A stretch of DNA of 64,000 nucleotides from Vanessa cardui (GCF_905220365.1 NC_061131.1:9027318-9091317); one strand, 5' to 3'; positions 26,310-39,106 are shown, counted from the first letter of the stretch. Notes: generated by a model not told the origin, from the sequence alone. Program-made: numbers and translations.

Positions 26310-27259
26310 AGTTATATCATAAAAAAGCGAGAATTTCATGTTCTTGTGCATAAGTTTCGTATTATTTCTATTCAATGAGGTTGGCCTTTCTTGGTACTAT
26401 GGAAATAATTAATTCTTCAAGTCTTACAGCAAGGATTTCTATTCATGTTTATATTACTATTGTAATGATCATCACGTGTAAATGTGCCGTCGTCTATTCC
26501 TTCACGGGCTTATAACATTTATTGCTTTCTACGTAAAGACTATTTTCGCTTACGATTTCAAAGAGGCTCACAGTATGTCAGTCACGACTTTCCTTAATAA
26601 TAAACTTCATAATCGTTGTCACCGTGAAAGTTTTAATAGTTATAAAAACATTCGTGACTAGTCTTGTGATGTGGAATTGTTATTAATTTAAACAATTAAT
26701 GACGTATTTTGTTTGAATTTAACTAAATTGCAATATTGTACATTTTCTCTTGTCTGTTTGATATTTGACGTAAAAGTATAATTTACGTCAAAAAAGATTG
26801 ATATACCGCACTTTGATATCGCGATGATTGTTTTAGTCGTTGCGTATGGCCTTCCATTTATTTTAAACCGGCTGTTCAAACGTTTCAAGACAATATCGTT
26901 ACGTCTTGACGACCAAAATTTATTCAATTTATAAAGAAATATTGAATATCTTTAGACGATTTTAATAAAAATTAGATAAGGCCAAAATTTATCTTACAAA
27001 GAAAATGAAAAGTAAACATTTCAAAGGACGTAACTTCCTATTTTTATTTTTATTTCTGTTTGTATAAAGGAACATGCTGTCTACTCAGACAGCTCTTTAT
27101 TTAGTTGAACATGTTCAGACTTCCAGCCCTGAAACACGCGAGTCTGAAATACATACAAAGAAGATTTTTAAATTACGCCTCCTAGCCTTGTAGAAAATAG
27201 CTCATTTTTAATTTAAGAGATATAATTTGTTTCCATTGCGTTTTTAAATTGAAATATAT
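26310..27259. other. AT-rich stretch, nothing recognised
   Basis: Contains one 79-codon minus-strand open frame (26688-26927) without motifs. No repeat copies were seen. Confidence 0.4.
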
Positions 27260-27313
27260 GAAGGTTTTATATGTAAACATTACAAAAATGTAATATTTAC
27301 ATATAAAACCTTC
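27260..27313. repeat. Fold-back hairpin, 24-bp arms with one mismatch, 6-nt loop
   Basis: Arms 27260-27283 and 27290-27313 are reverse complements with a single C/T difference. The arm begins GAAGGTTTTATATGTAAA. It is unrelated in sequence to the hairpins at 14.3, 38.0 and 55.7 kb. No flanking duplication was seen. Confidence 0.9.
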
Positions 27314-27319
27314 CATTAT

Positions 27320-30300
27320 CGAACTAAAATATAGATAATTACAACATTCTACAAGTTTTGAATTTCTCTAGGAAATGGTTTCTTTGAACTCGTTTGATCA
27401 ATTACCTGCTTGTGTGATAGCAGTTTTCTCATTTGGTCATAACGGTATGGAATTTTTTACGATATATTTACTCTATTTTTACCGAAAGCTTAACATATTT
27501 TAAATGACCGTAATTACAAAGAGGTTAGTAAACTTTAATTCATTTAAAATCTATTCTTGTTTGCCTTTTTTAACTATTAATTGCGTAGATACACGTATTT
27601 ATTACTGTGATAATAGTTCAATTAAAAAGTGTCAAATCACTATTAAAATATTTATAAAAAGAACTAACCAGTTGGATACATGATAAAATAATTGTAGGTG
27701 TTACCCGTTTCGTCATTTGATAGCACGAGGTCGACGGGTAACAAAGAAAACTTCTGTAACCACAACTAATACGATATGAAATATCTTCAATACATCGAGG
27801 CTGCTATCTATTATTTACACACCACAGAAATATCAATGTAGAATTACAAAATCTCAAAAATTTAATACATTTAAAAAAGTATTTAGTACGTTTTTGTAGT
27901 GGTATAGCTGGTTGTAAGTTATGATGTGCCTGTAGTAACGATGTATTTAAATAGCTCACGATAATGGGAATTTCGGTACTGCCAAACATTTATTCAGTAG
28001 GTACTGATAAATTAAATCGAATTTATTGTATATATACATAGCATGTTGCTATGTCACTGTTACGTAAAATATATGTATTATACCTACGTAAAATTTTATT
28101 CTAACGTTACGTAGATACTATCTTCTGTGTCGTGAGGCTATCTAACTAGAGTAAAATAGCGAAGTTGATTTATTTATTTAGCTCATAATATATTTAAAAT
28201 GAAAAAAGATACAGTACTAGTATTTTATGAAAACGTAATTGGGTTAAATTTTATCGCAAATTCGTTGTAGTAAGGTAAATCTTATCTATAAAACAAACTC
28301 AATTTTATAATATGCACGTTCACACTTACGAACTGTGAATAAAAACATTTGTTAAAATCTTTATCGGTTGTTAAGATTTCAACAAAAATCGCACATAATG
28401 TTGTAGACCACACAGATTCGTTGCGACGTTAAATAAAAAATAAAAATAAATTATGCGCTCTCTGTTCGTTCGTTCTCATTCATTTCTTCTGAGAACTTTA
28501 GTTTGGGAACACGTCTGCCGTATCCAGTTACATATCTTTAATAATAATTCTCTAAAATGGGGTCACCAAAGAATTAGTTTTGCTTCACAAAAATCGAATT
28601 TTAGTCTCCAAATTTAAATCACATGTAGTTCACTTTTCATTCATAAGTTCACCTAGTTTATTTAAACTACTAAGAATAATCAAATGAACAATATTTCACG
28701 CTTAAAATAAAGTTTAATTTTCTTTCTGAGTTTCGATCATTTTCATTGAATAAGACTTTATATATTTTATTGACATTAGGAGTAGTTTGAAGAAATTGAC
28801 ATACTGGCCCATTTCTTTTTAGGTTGAGAGTTCAGCGTTCTGACGTCAATTCTGTTTGAATATAGATGTGTTTCCCACTGCAATAAAGGTGATATTGCGC
28901 AATAAAAATAATGTATGACATGAATTACAACTTATAATGATAAATGGTATTCTCGAGGGTGTGCTCTGAACGATTTACTGCGTACGAGATAATTGAACCG
29001 ACAACTATATACGTACGACGTATGTAACGGTGTAAAATCAAAATTATAAAACAAGAAAGTTGCTATTTACGACGAATTCTTATATTACATTCGAATTTGT
29101 TTTTACGTTGTTAGTGATACTTTGTTTTAGTGAATTCTGTATGCATTCAGTGCCAGGAAGGCATTTCCTTTCAACATGTACATGTTTTTGTCATGTGACT
29201 AAAAGCCAGACTGCGACACAAAGTATATCGCATTGGTGGGAATGTATAGCAATGTCTGGGTTATTATTACACCGTTTTGCAAAATATGCATTTGGCTTCG
29301 GTTCAACCGTATTCTATCACATCAGAGCCAAATAGTAAACAACACGTTATTTCTCGGATACTAAAAACATAACGAGGGTGATGGCTTGTCTAAATTGTTT
29401 ACAAATATAAAATAAAAAATCACTACCTCTGTTAAGCAAGTTTAAGTATTCTTTGAACTTGAACGTACTTTTATTTTATTAATGAATTCTAGTTTTGTTG
29501 AAGAACTACCTCTATTATTATCCTTATAGGCTAGATTGCTTGCTTTTAGGCGTTTCACCGATTTTATGACATAATTGAAGGTAATATTGAACTCTAGCAA
29601 AATTGAGAAATATTAATAAATTTAAACCTAAGTAAAAAGGAAGATATTTATAAAACAAAAAGGGATGAAGCTCGAGAAGCATTATAGTGTAGCAAAAAAG
29701 TAAGTACATCAAATCAATTTACATTACATTTAAATTACATCATCAATTTATTTATTAATTGTTGACGTATTAAGAAAGAGACGTTTCATTTCGATTTACC
29801 ACAAATTGTTGTCGCTTACAATTTCATATTCGCTTTTGTCGCTTAACAAGTCCCCGTCCAAATAGCCGACAGAATTGTTAAACGATAACAATGAATCATA
29901 TGTGATAGTCAGTACAGGGGAAGGGTTAAAGTGTATTGTGTAAAATACGCTTAAAATTGGTGGTAATATTTAAATATTGCTATTTATAACAGAATGCAAA
30001 TGGGCCATCCATATGATTCTCAGTAGAATTTAAATTACAAACCAGAGTTAAGTTTACGTGTATATAATACAGCTAAGTATGTATAATGTTTCGAAAGTGT
30101 TTGTAAAAGCCTATTGGAAAAAAAGTATATTTTAATTATGATTTTTATATTGTAGATTATGAACATAGGAAATATACCGATCATTCAATTCCCAATAAGG
30201 AATATTTCTACAAATATTTATGCGTAACTTACCATGGAATCAAAGATTTCCATAATGACTGCTGCTCTGAGTGTATTTAATTATATAAATGATTATACAT

Positions 30301-31030
30301 ACAACTTAAAGTGTTTCTGTTCGACAGCTCTAGAGTGCGTGATAGCTACAGAGAAAAGCATACAAACTAGTGTAACAAGCTCACTATTAGTGAAAGCTTA
30401 ACTTATCAGATATCTATACTAATATAGTTTTATTTTATAATATCACACTATAAGACACCTACGTACATATATATAGTAGATCATTACAGTATATTAAACT
30501 ACTAAGGAAGTATTAATTATTTAAGTTATTTCGACGAAATGTTTTTGCAATTTGATAGCCAGCATTTAAAACAATTTAAATATTCAGAAGCGTAATGACG
30601 TAATAATTATATGCAATATTTTATTGGTTTCATTATATCAATCCGTAATATTTTCCTATAAACAAATGTTAAAGATACAACATCAATTGATATACACAGT
30701 ACTCAAATACGAATAAAATTTGCATGATATGTTTAATATGGTAAATATATTCTAGAATTAAAAGAAATAAAATAGATAAATAAATGCTCAGAACGCGTAG
30801 CAACAGCGAGGTTTGTTACGGGGTCAAGACTCGGGACCCGTCTGTTGCCCTTGACTTTTTTTGTACGTCAACGTTTCGATTGCCTGGCCGATATTATACA
30901 ATAGATTATAAATAATACTATGAAATAACAGTTTATATTGAGATAAATTCTTTTCTATAGTCATTAAATTAAATTTATATAGCAGATACACGTTTATTAA
31001 CTTTAAAAGAACGTCGCTAAATACTAACTT
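27320..31030. other. AT-rich stretch, no genes recognised
   Basis: It holds a TGACGTCA at 28841-28848 and scattered chance-like open frames, the longest being 29060-29335 (91 codons, no motif). Nothing else was supported. Confidence 0.4.
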
Positions 31031-31037
31031 GCATGTG

Positions 31038-31108
31038 TGCTTGCATAAGATTGAATCGGCAATCATCAATCAATATTCCAGTGTTCTAACCACTTGGCTA
31101 TGTCGATT
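31038..31108 (-). repeat. tRNA-headed SINE, family A, head-only fragment
   Basis: Minus strand: decayed head including CCAAGTGGTTAGAACACTGG and GATTGCCGATTCAA. The body and 3' parts are absent. Confidence 0.6.
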
Positions 31109-31109
31109 A

Positions 31110-31925
31110 AGCTATTGAAAAGTTTTTTTTATTGCACTCAAGTTCTATCAACACCAATGATGGACATGGTTCAACGTAAAATTAGGATATATAACAACGA
31201 ATATTTTATATCTACGTACTTGTAGTAATTATATTAACTAAAATATAGCCCAAATGTATATAGTAGATAGTCCGTTGATTATAAATAATAAGTAAGTAAT
31301 AGGTACGGAATAAAGCTTGTATTGATTAAGATTTTCAACAAATTATTCAAGGGTTATCGTAAATAAAAGCATGACGTAAAAATAATCAATAATTATTATA
31401 ATGGCAAAAACAATAGTACTTTATCACTGCGCATTATACGTATTACGAATGATAAATATGCACAAACAAAAACAAGATAAAAAATTGAAACGTTTTTTGA
31501 AGATCTTGTTATTGAACAGATTCAAAAACTTATTGTACGAAGATTTTAACATATATGATATTTTGCTTTAAATATCGAAATAAACTACCGTTCAAATCAA
31601 ATAATTAACGTCTCAAATAAATCTATTAATTATTTAATTTTCCCATTATGTAGGTTGCTTTACATTAGCAGAAAACATCCGTACGCATATTCCGTGTAAT
31701 TAATTTATGGTTTTATAGGGTAAATGCTTTGGGTAATACCGTACAGGATATTATAGGAAATAAATTTAATAAAGTTAAATTAATCGTAAAATTTATTAGC
31801 GTAAATAATATTTCAGAAGTAAAAAGCACATGTTAAATTGTATGAAATGGCTTGTTATATGTGCACCAATCGATAGAAAATTAGATCATTTGTCCGCACA
31901 TATTTATTTTACAGAACATGCATGT
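31110..31925. other. AT-rich stretch, nothing recognised
   Basis: No open frames of note, no repeat copies and no splice-flanked islands were identified. Confidence 0.4.
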
Positions 31926-32187
31926 GAGTCGAGATGGCCAAGTGGTTAGAACGCGTGCATCTTAACCGATGATTGCGGGTTCAAAGGCAGCCAAGCACCG
32001 CTGATTCATGTGCTTAATTTGTCTTTATAATTCATCTCGTGCTCAGCGGTGAAGGAAAACATCGTGAGGAAACCTGCATGTGACAAATTTCATAAAAATT
32101 CTGCCACTTCTGTATTCCACCAACCCGCATTGGAACAGCGTGGTGGAATATGTTCCAAACCTTTTCAGAGGGAGAGGAGGTCTTTAG
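31926..32187 (+). repeat. tRNA-headed SINE, family A copy 3 (near full length)
   Basis: Plus strand, beginning GAGTCGAGATGGCCAAGTGG, then CTTAACCGATGATTGCGGGT (tRNA-like head with B box GGTTCAAAGGC), TCATCTCGTGCTCAGCGGTG, ACATCGTGAGGAAACCTGCA, CACCAACCCGCATTGGAACA and GAGGGAGAGGAGGTC. The same blocks appear in the same order in the minus-strand copies at 17 kb and 45 kb. Its orientation is opposite to theirs. Confidence 0.9.
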
Positions 32188-32189
32188 AC

Positions 32190-34970
32190 ATAATAAAAAT
32201 AAGACACTATTAAATTACATATATACATTACATAACGTAAATGTTATTATTAGATACAAAAAAGTGTTGTGTCATTTAAATCTAAATGTTTAAACTCCTG
32301 TGGCTTCTGCGGATTGTTACGGCAAGAACACGGGGCACGGGGCGCGTAGTGGAATATTACCATCAACAGTCGAACTTTTGTATATTAATCAAATTCACAT
32401 AAACACATTATATAAATTTCCATCGTGATAATTTTCTTCAACTTAATTGAGGTCGTAAAAGTGACCAATATTGAGAATCAAACAAGGTTATTAGGTGAAT
32501 ATTGTTTTATCTTTTTATTATACCAATTAACAATGTATCAATTGATATGTTTGTATTTGTAAATAGCACGAAGGCGTGTCTGTCCATTAGAAGTTCTATA
32601 AAACACTTGAATCTACATCTTATCATTCTATATATTTTTTTAATTTCATACAATCTTTACGATATAATTGTTAATCTAACGATTTCGATACCTGAGTATA
32701 CAATATAATCATCTAATCATATAAGGATATATGGAGTTAAAGTAGGTATTCCTTAATTAGATAAATAGTTGTAAAAATTTATGAAAATAAAACAAAGTGT
32801 AATTCAAATATATATAGGGATGTAAATAATTCGTAATTTAAAGAAACTCTTTTTCATGAACGTGATTTTACATTGTAAAAGATTTATGCGATAAAGCAGA
32901 AGGGGGGAGACGAAATAGATTACTTTAAAATATTGATACAACATTATCCATAATACAAAATAGTTGTACAAATTAGTTGAGCAATGTGAGTTGGATTACG
33001 GATACAATATAAATAACACAATATACATTTTAAGAGGCTGATTATTTCTCTTACTAAGAAGTGACAAGATTAAATAAGAAATGGTTACGTAACTTATTGA
33101 CTGTTTACAAACACGTAAGTGTTTCTTGGAAACTAGCAAAAGTACCTGTCCGTCAATAAAATTCAATCAATGACTCATCAATATTAAACATCCTAACATT
33201 TTTATCAAATATCAACTTGTATAAAAATAGAGTATAACAGTTTCGTATTTGGGTTTATATAATGGAAATTACCCATAGCATTGTAATATTTTGTGTGATA
33301 AAAAAAAACAGATTTGTATTGATAAATTTACTTAAACCTTTTTTATCACAAACGCTGGCATTTAAGATACAGTTTTTTCTATTGATAAGACCTACATCAG
33401 AATCGAGTGTCACGGGATATCGCGTTTAATTAGTAATCACGCGTACATAAACTGAGAACGGATAAAGCATAGTTTGAAGTTATATAATCTTTTATCTCGC
33501 TAATTAATTTTATCATTGTAAGGAAGTAAAAATCTTTCAACCTCGTTTTCTTCTAACAACTTAAGCCTATTTAACAAACGGTGTCGAGAGATATTTGATC
33601 TATCCGCGCTAATTAATTATTTATACTAATTATATCTAACGATTTCTCCAATATATACTTATATATAGTGGGTAATATTTTATGCTCAAGCTATAAAAAA
33701 CATAAAAATGAATTGATCATATCGATCTACATATTTTCTGTTTGTACGTATACACATAGATATAAACGCACACGGAAAAATACAAAAAAAAAACACATCG
33801 TGTTATATGACACAACGTGTAAAAAACAAACGTTAAACTGTTTGTTTTCTCTTTGGAGACCTTGAAATTTGACCAATAATCGAAATTTGTTTTTTCATAT
33901 ATCGGATCGATTACAATTAAAACTTAAAAATTAGAAGATCAAACAATACAACGTATACTAATATTCTGTATTATCAAATCATTTGTATTCTATAGTAACT
34001 TGCCATGAGTCATATCACTAGGTATTCCAAGTATAAGTAGGTACAACGATTTGAACCGTAACATTATTAATGAAACAAGAACAATATAACTAAATTTAAT
34101 GCCCCCTTCATACATATTATATTATGATCAACAAGCAAGAAAGAGACAAAACATGGATACGAATGATATAATTTAATTTATATCGTTGCAAAATTACGTA
34201 TAACCGGTCTATAGAAACCCGAAGCACATTGATAGCATCACAGTGACGTTTCGAAATCAATCGTTATAGTATTATACTTCATAATCTTATAATGTCGGGT
34301 GACGGGTTCAGTCCAGATAAGTCCTAAAAGAGCTGCTAAACATGAAAAGAAGTCAAATGTATGAACAGTTCCAATCTAAGTATTAAAGTCATTTAAAATT
34401 TATTTCTTTTTAATAAAGAACCAATTTTTTATGCTAGTTATACCTGTCATTTATGGTCGTGAATTTCCTTTATGGTATATTTTTTTTTTCGCTGTAGTAG
34501 TTTTTGTGTTAGAATTGTAATAACTTAATACATTAGTCAACATTATGTTCTCGAGAAAAGAGGAAAAAACTCGAATAAATTGTGTCACGTTCATATTATA
34601 TAGCAGTTTATTTACATAAATAGAGATACCATTTTAAAACAAATATTTAGAAAAACCCTGACATAATAGAAAATATACGAGTATCAACACCAGGAAAATT
34701 AGTTAATAATATTTAAATGCTAATTGGCAGTTAATGTTGAAATGCATTTATCTTTAATAAGATGACTTCGTCTATTAATTATAGACGTAAGTAAAGTAAT
34801 TTCAATTTTTAACAAAATTTACAAAAACTAGGCTTATAATGCGGCGGTTGCTGGGCAAAAGAGGAACAAAATAAGGAACTAATATGTGTTTATACTTTAT
34901 TTATTAGAAGAAAAAAAGCATAATATTTTTTTAGTTATTAACGGTCATTGGTTATTTCGTAAATTTTTTT
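32190..34970. other. AT-rich stretch, nothing firmly recognised
   Basis: An imperfect inverted pair (TTTGTGTGATAAAAAA near 33291 and TTTTTTATCACAAA near 33340) is present without flanking duplications. The short open frames at 32502-32708 and 33668-33865 look like chance. Confidence 0.4.
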
Positions 34971-35169
34971 TAATTAAGGGGACTACAGGAGCTAATTGCC
35001 CTTGAGAATCACGCGCACACACTTACACTAACGACAAAAACGGTATGTCCCCGCGCGCACTAAGCTTAGCGAGGCGGCGAGGTTACGCCTGAATATTCCA
35101 ACAGATGGCGCCGAACCGCCGCGCGCCGCGCCGAGCGAAAGCGAAGCGAAGTCAATTCTATCAATTCTA

Positions 35170-35720
35170 TCAATCATAGATTTCATAAAAATAGACAGGA
35201 CAACAGAATTATTTTAATTTTTTTGTGTCATTTAAAAAATTATGATAAAATTAAACTGAATTAATTAAACTTAAATTATTATTATTTTATGTACAAAAAA
35301 TAGTTAATTTAAACATTTTTTCTTTAATTTTTACTGTATCAATTCAATTAGTTGTAATATTAAATATTAAATCGTACCTATTTTTAAATTTTATAAGTTT
35401 GTTAAGCGATTTATTAAATAAAATTGGAACTGTTCGTAATTTGTACACTGACAAAAAGCGTAGAGTTTGTTCATTTTAATAACATCGGTACACAAAGAAA
35501 AAAAATTAAGTTAAAAAAGTCAGCATCAAAAAGTTACTATAAAAATAATATCGTCAAGTCGGTTTAGTACAATTATTGGTTAACTCGGTCAATCACAGTG
35601 GGTTTAATCATAAATCTCATAAAAATAGTTTGGATATTAGAATTATTTGTATTGTTTTTGACTGATATTTGAAATAAAACTGATTCAATTAAATTCAAAT
35701 ATTTTTATTTATTTTTGGTT
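35170..35720 (+). repeat. Internal duplication within the TTAA element
   Basis: The segment beginning about 35168 (TCAATCATAGATTTCATAAAA) recurs in diverged form at about 35605 (TTAATCATAAATCTCATAAAA). Both are followed at similar distance by AGAATTATTT and then AAACTGA(A/T)T(T/C)AATTAAA. The offset is roughly 437 bp, suggesting a tandem duplication of about that length that has since diverged. Confidence 0.6.
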
Positions 35721-35970
35721 TAACAAAAAAACAAATAAATTTCGTTTCAATTTTTTTATTAAAATATTTTTTTTTAATTATTCGTTCGTCGTCGTTCGTT
35801 ATTAAAATATCTTGGATACTTGCAATCAATATTTCACCCACTTTCACTGAAGCTACGAGCTAAAATTTGTACTATTCAATTGATACTATTTCCAATCTTT
35901 AAAAAATATTGAATTACGTATATGACACTTCTAAATATTTTAGTTCTTTGGTTCACAACAATTACATATT

Positions 35971-36066
35971 TCAAGATGGCCCAGTGGGTAGAACGCGCGC
36001 ATCTTATTGCGGGTTCAAACCCAGGCAAGCCCCACTAAATATTCATGTGATGTGCTAATTTGTATT
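35971..36066 (+). repeat. tRNA-headed SINE, family A fragment nested in the TTAA element
   Basis: Plus strand: CAAGATGGCCCAGTGGGTAG, then TTGCGGGTTCAAACCCAGGC, CATGTGATGTGCTAATTTG. A dozen bases between the head blocks are deleted, and sequence after the first 95 bases is missing. It lies inside 34978-37155, so it entered after or was carried with that element. Confidence 0.8.
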
Positions 36067-36285
36067 TATTTATTTTTTTTATTATTAAATTTCATACATA
36101 CATAACTATATTTCCTATTATAAACAAAATTGATAAAATTAAACTCTAACGTAATAGAAATAGCTTTCGTGTTAATTTTTTTCGATTTTCTTAATTATGA
36201 AAAAATAAATGCAAAATGTTAGCAATTAAATTATAATATATATATATTTTTAAATATAGTCCTTTGAAAATAATAAAATTTTAGT

Positions 36286-36358
36286 TCAGAGTGCGGGGAT
36301 CGAACCCGCACATTCTTCTTGGACTTGCTTGCATTGACCAAATACTCCATGGTGACTG
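36286..36358 (-). repeat. tRNA-like relic (T-arm intact)
   Basis: Minus strand: GTGCGGGTTCGATCCCCGCA forms a perfect T-arm with a consensus pol III B box (GGTTCGATCCC). The upstream part has a loose box-A-like TGGAGTATTTGG, but no good acceptor stem pairs with the 3' end. It is therefore a tRNA pseudogene or the head of a different tRNA-derived SINE, not a working tRNA. It lies within the TTAA element. Confidence 0.5.
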
Positions 36359-37159
36359 TAAGAAATCTGTCGAAAAATCTGATTCTATGCGAACTAATTG
36401 CATTGTTTTTAATAAATGTTTCCAATAATCATTATTTATAAAATATATGTTTACTAATTAAATGCTCTTACCTTTTCATATTATCTTTCATATGTTCGGC
36501 TTTTTAATTTATATTAACGTTTTTTAGTTTTCTTCACAGATTGTACTTTATTTCCCATGTTTACAAAATTAAACTTTATAAAAAATAACTTAACAAAAAA
36601 ATAAATGGCTAACTACAACTAGACTATTTTAACTTAATATATTTATTTACATAAAAGAATAATATTTGACAATTAATTTACAATTAAAATTACACAAAAA
36701 TAAAATCTACGAGATTTTATTCGCAACGATGCGGTGAAAAGAGCGACACGTCTGTGTAGCAACAGGCCTCGGCCGGCAGTGTCTGTACGAGGCGCTCACG
36801 CACACATGCTTACGCATTTTGGTCGAAAATAAGAAAATCTGATTTAAAAAAAATCTATTGATTTTACTAAATAATTATGATAATAAATTTTTAGTATATT
36901 GTTTGTAGAATAATCTGACAAAAGACCAAAATTATTGAAGGTATATAAGTGTAGTTAAAAAACAAAAAAAGACTTTTTTAGAGGTAACTTTGCGATTTTT
37001 TTCTATCGTACCAAATTAATTACATCATGTTTTCAACACAATTAATAACTAGCATCTATCCTGAAGATTAACATATATTTTTTTCATTTGGTTTATTGCA
37101 TTGGATTATATACTTTTTGGCATTTTAAAACTTGCATTTAGCTCATGTAGTCCCCTTAA

Positions 37160-38040
37160 TATTTCTGTTCTATTTTCAAAATAAACTTACAGCTAGACGG
37201 TTAATATATTTATTATATGGAACCGGATATCAACAGTTATATCATAAATGAGGCACGTGGAGGCCACTTATAGATAATCTCCGAGACACGATACCATCGG
37301 ACCTAAGTTCACATTTCATTTCATAATTAAGGTCAACCTCATGGTGCGTTGGCATGGTCTTGTTCCAGGATGGCGTATCTGCTGTTTGCTCTATGGCTGC
37401 TGTCACGTGTCGGGTGAACGATCACACTACAGCTGCGTGCAAGTTATAGTGTTTTCTTAGTAATTATTCACGGGTTGTGACGTTTTTCAGTCACACTTTT
37501 TGTTTCCAACTGAATGATAACATATCCCATACGTTTCTGATTTATTCTGAATAAATATTGAAAACATCTTCAGTTACAATATATCTCTATTACTTGTTGG
37601 TTAGTGTTTGAATCAAGATATAACTTACTTGGTTCTCTATACAATTCTTATATAATGCCAGTTCGTTACGATAGATCTTAAGGTTTTTCGTAATTTTGGA
37701 CGATAAAAAGTTCGTAGTTAATAACAAGACGACGTCTTTCCCTGAATTTGAAAATTATAGGAGATTTTTGTTATCTGTAATTATAAAAGTTTGCAGTTAA
37801 TCGTCATAATCACTAATAATAAATTATTTAATAACTAATACACAATTCATTAAAACGATATCAATAGTTGTAATAGTTTATAAATAGAATCTTTATGAGA
37901 ATTCTCAAATACTAATAATATGTACTTGAAAACTGAAGGATATTTCTTGATTAGCGTTTATCTTTTCATGAAATCTTCCAATAGTTCTAATTTAATATTA
38001 GCTTGAAATATTTCATTTATAGCAAAAGTTTGCTTTATGG
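37160..38040. other. AT-rich stretch after the TTAA element
   Basis: A moderately GC-richer patch (37320-37430, for example GGTGCGTTGGCATGGTCTTG) has no open frame of note. I see nothing else. Confidence 0.35.
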
Positions 38041-38042
38041 AA

Positions 38043-38108
38043 AAATGCCTATTATCATTAAAAAGGTTTTTTTTCTTAATAAAACCTTTTTAATGATAAT
38101 AGGCATTT
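38043..38108. repeat. Perfect fold-back hairpin, 28-bp arms, 10-nt loop
   Basis: Arms 38043-38070 and 38081-38108 are exact reverse complements. The arm begins AAATGCCTATTATCATTA. The loop is TTTTCTTAAT. This is the longest perfect palindrome noticed in the window. No matching flanking duplication and no homology to other hairpins was seen. Confidence 0.93.
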
Positions 38109-38970
38109 CTTGTTCCTACAGGCTATTCTCTTTTCCATGTTGTATATATAAAATTATATATGTATGCAGAAAATAATTAACTTCGACTAAGTCGATAGTG
38201 ACGCTTATTAAAAATATAAGTAAGTAACAAAACAAAATTTAGAACCGTGTCATTTTGTAATTTTACTGAATTTCTAAAGTTAAAGCTGAGCAGGTTCCCA
38301 ATTATGAATTATCAGATTTACTTCATGAACTTCTATCCACTGTCTAGGGTTAAAGGCAGAGAATTATCTTGTAGAGATTATTTATATGGTAATCGGTCAG
38401 TGAGATAAACTCATAATTGTGATAGTTAAATATTATAAAATATTAAATTTGTTTTTCAGATTATGCAATGAATATTTTATTTGAATATTCTTTTAATTAT
38501 TCTTTTGAATTATGCCTATATGTGTAAATTTATCGATAACGATGAAATAATTGATAAAATCTGGCGCTAATCGCTTTCCGTTTTATTATTTTTTTTTTAC
38601 GCAGTAGACTCTTCGCTCTAAAGATAACTATTATCATTTAATGTAATATCAGAAATACTACGGAAATAGTGCTTCATTATAGTACTTCGGATGCACTATA
38701 ACTTGAACTATACTTCAAAAAGTATTCAATTTATAGACACATTTAACCTTATACACGTTGTACATTAATGTGAAGTGCTGTAACTTCACGACTTTTGTCA
38801 ATGGTCGACATTGATAAATGAAATTTCAGAATTTTAACACATTGGTCACGATGGTTACGTCCTTTGCGAAACAAACATAACAACGTATATAAAAATATAT
38901 GCTATAGTATATGCACTTAGTTGTTAAAAATATCTACAAAAAGAAATAGAATATTTTATATTCTTTATTT

Positions 38971-39106
38971 GGTAGGACTTTGTGCAAGCCTGACTGAACA
39001 TCTCAATTCCCCCTAGCATTAGCCATTTAAGGAATAGTTAATATTTCAATAGGCGGTGGTGACCACCTACCATCAGGTAATCTGCTTGCCAGTGTACTTA
39101 TATCAT
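38971..39106 (+). repeat. Dispersed repeat family B, internally deleted copy
   Basis: Starts GGTAGGACTTTGTGCAAGCC and ends GTGACCACCTACCATCAGGT plus a few bases. It joins the head and tail of family B, with most of the middle present in the copy at 39164 missing. The two copies lie 58 bp apart in the same orientation. Confidence 0.78.

Larger units (their letters stand above)
34978..37155. mobile_element. Non-autonomous DNA element with inverted ends and TTAA duplications (piggyBac-like candidate)
   Basis: Both ends are GGGGACTAC(A)GGAGCTAA-like: the left reads GGGGACTACAGGAGCTAA at 34978-34995 and the right end, reverse-complemented, GGGGACTACATGAGCTAA at 37138-37155, one difference in 18. 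TTAA lies directly outside both (34974-34977 and 37156-37159), the target duplication of piggyBac-class elements. There is no transposase frame in the 2,178 bp, so it would depend on an element elsewhere. The interior has GC-rich islands near each end (about 35020-35150 and 36720-36830), an internal duplication and a nested SINE piece. Known piggyBac ends usually begin CCC or CCY, so the superfamily is inferred from TTAA only. A TTAA-flanked 18-bp inverted pair by chance in AT-rich DNA is unlikely. Confidence 0.78.

Noticed and set aside
31926..32000. Possible tRNA gene
   Set aside because: The head has box A and box B matches but no cloverleaf, and is followed by the body shared by all family A SINE copies.
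33290..33353. TIR-like pair TTTGTGTGATAAAAAA / TTTTTTATCACAAA
   Set aside because: Low-complexity A and T runs make up most of the match and there is no target duplication.
36286..36358. Functional tRNA on the minus strand
   Set aside because: Only the T-arm pairs well. The acceptor stem does not close and the anticodon arm is not credible.
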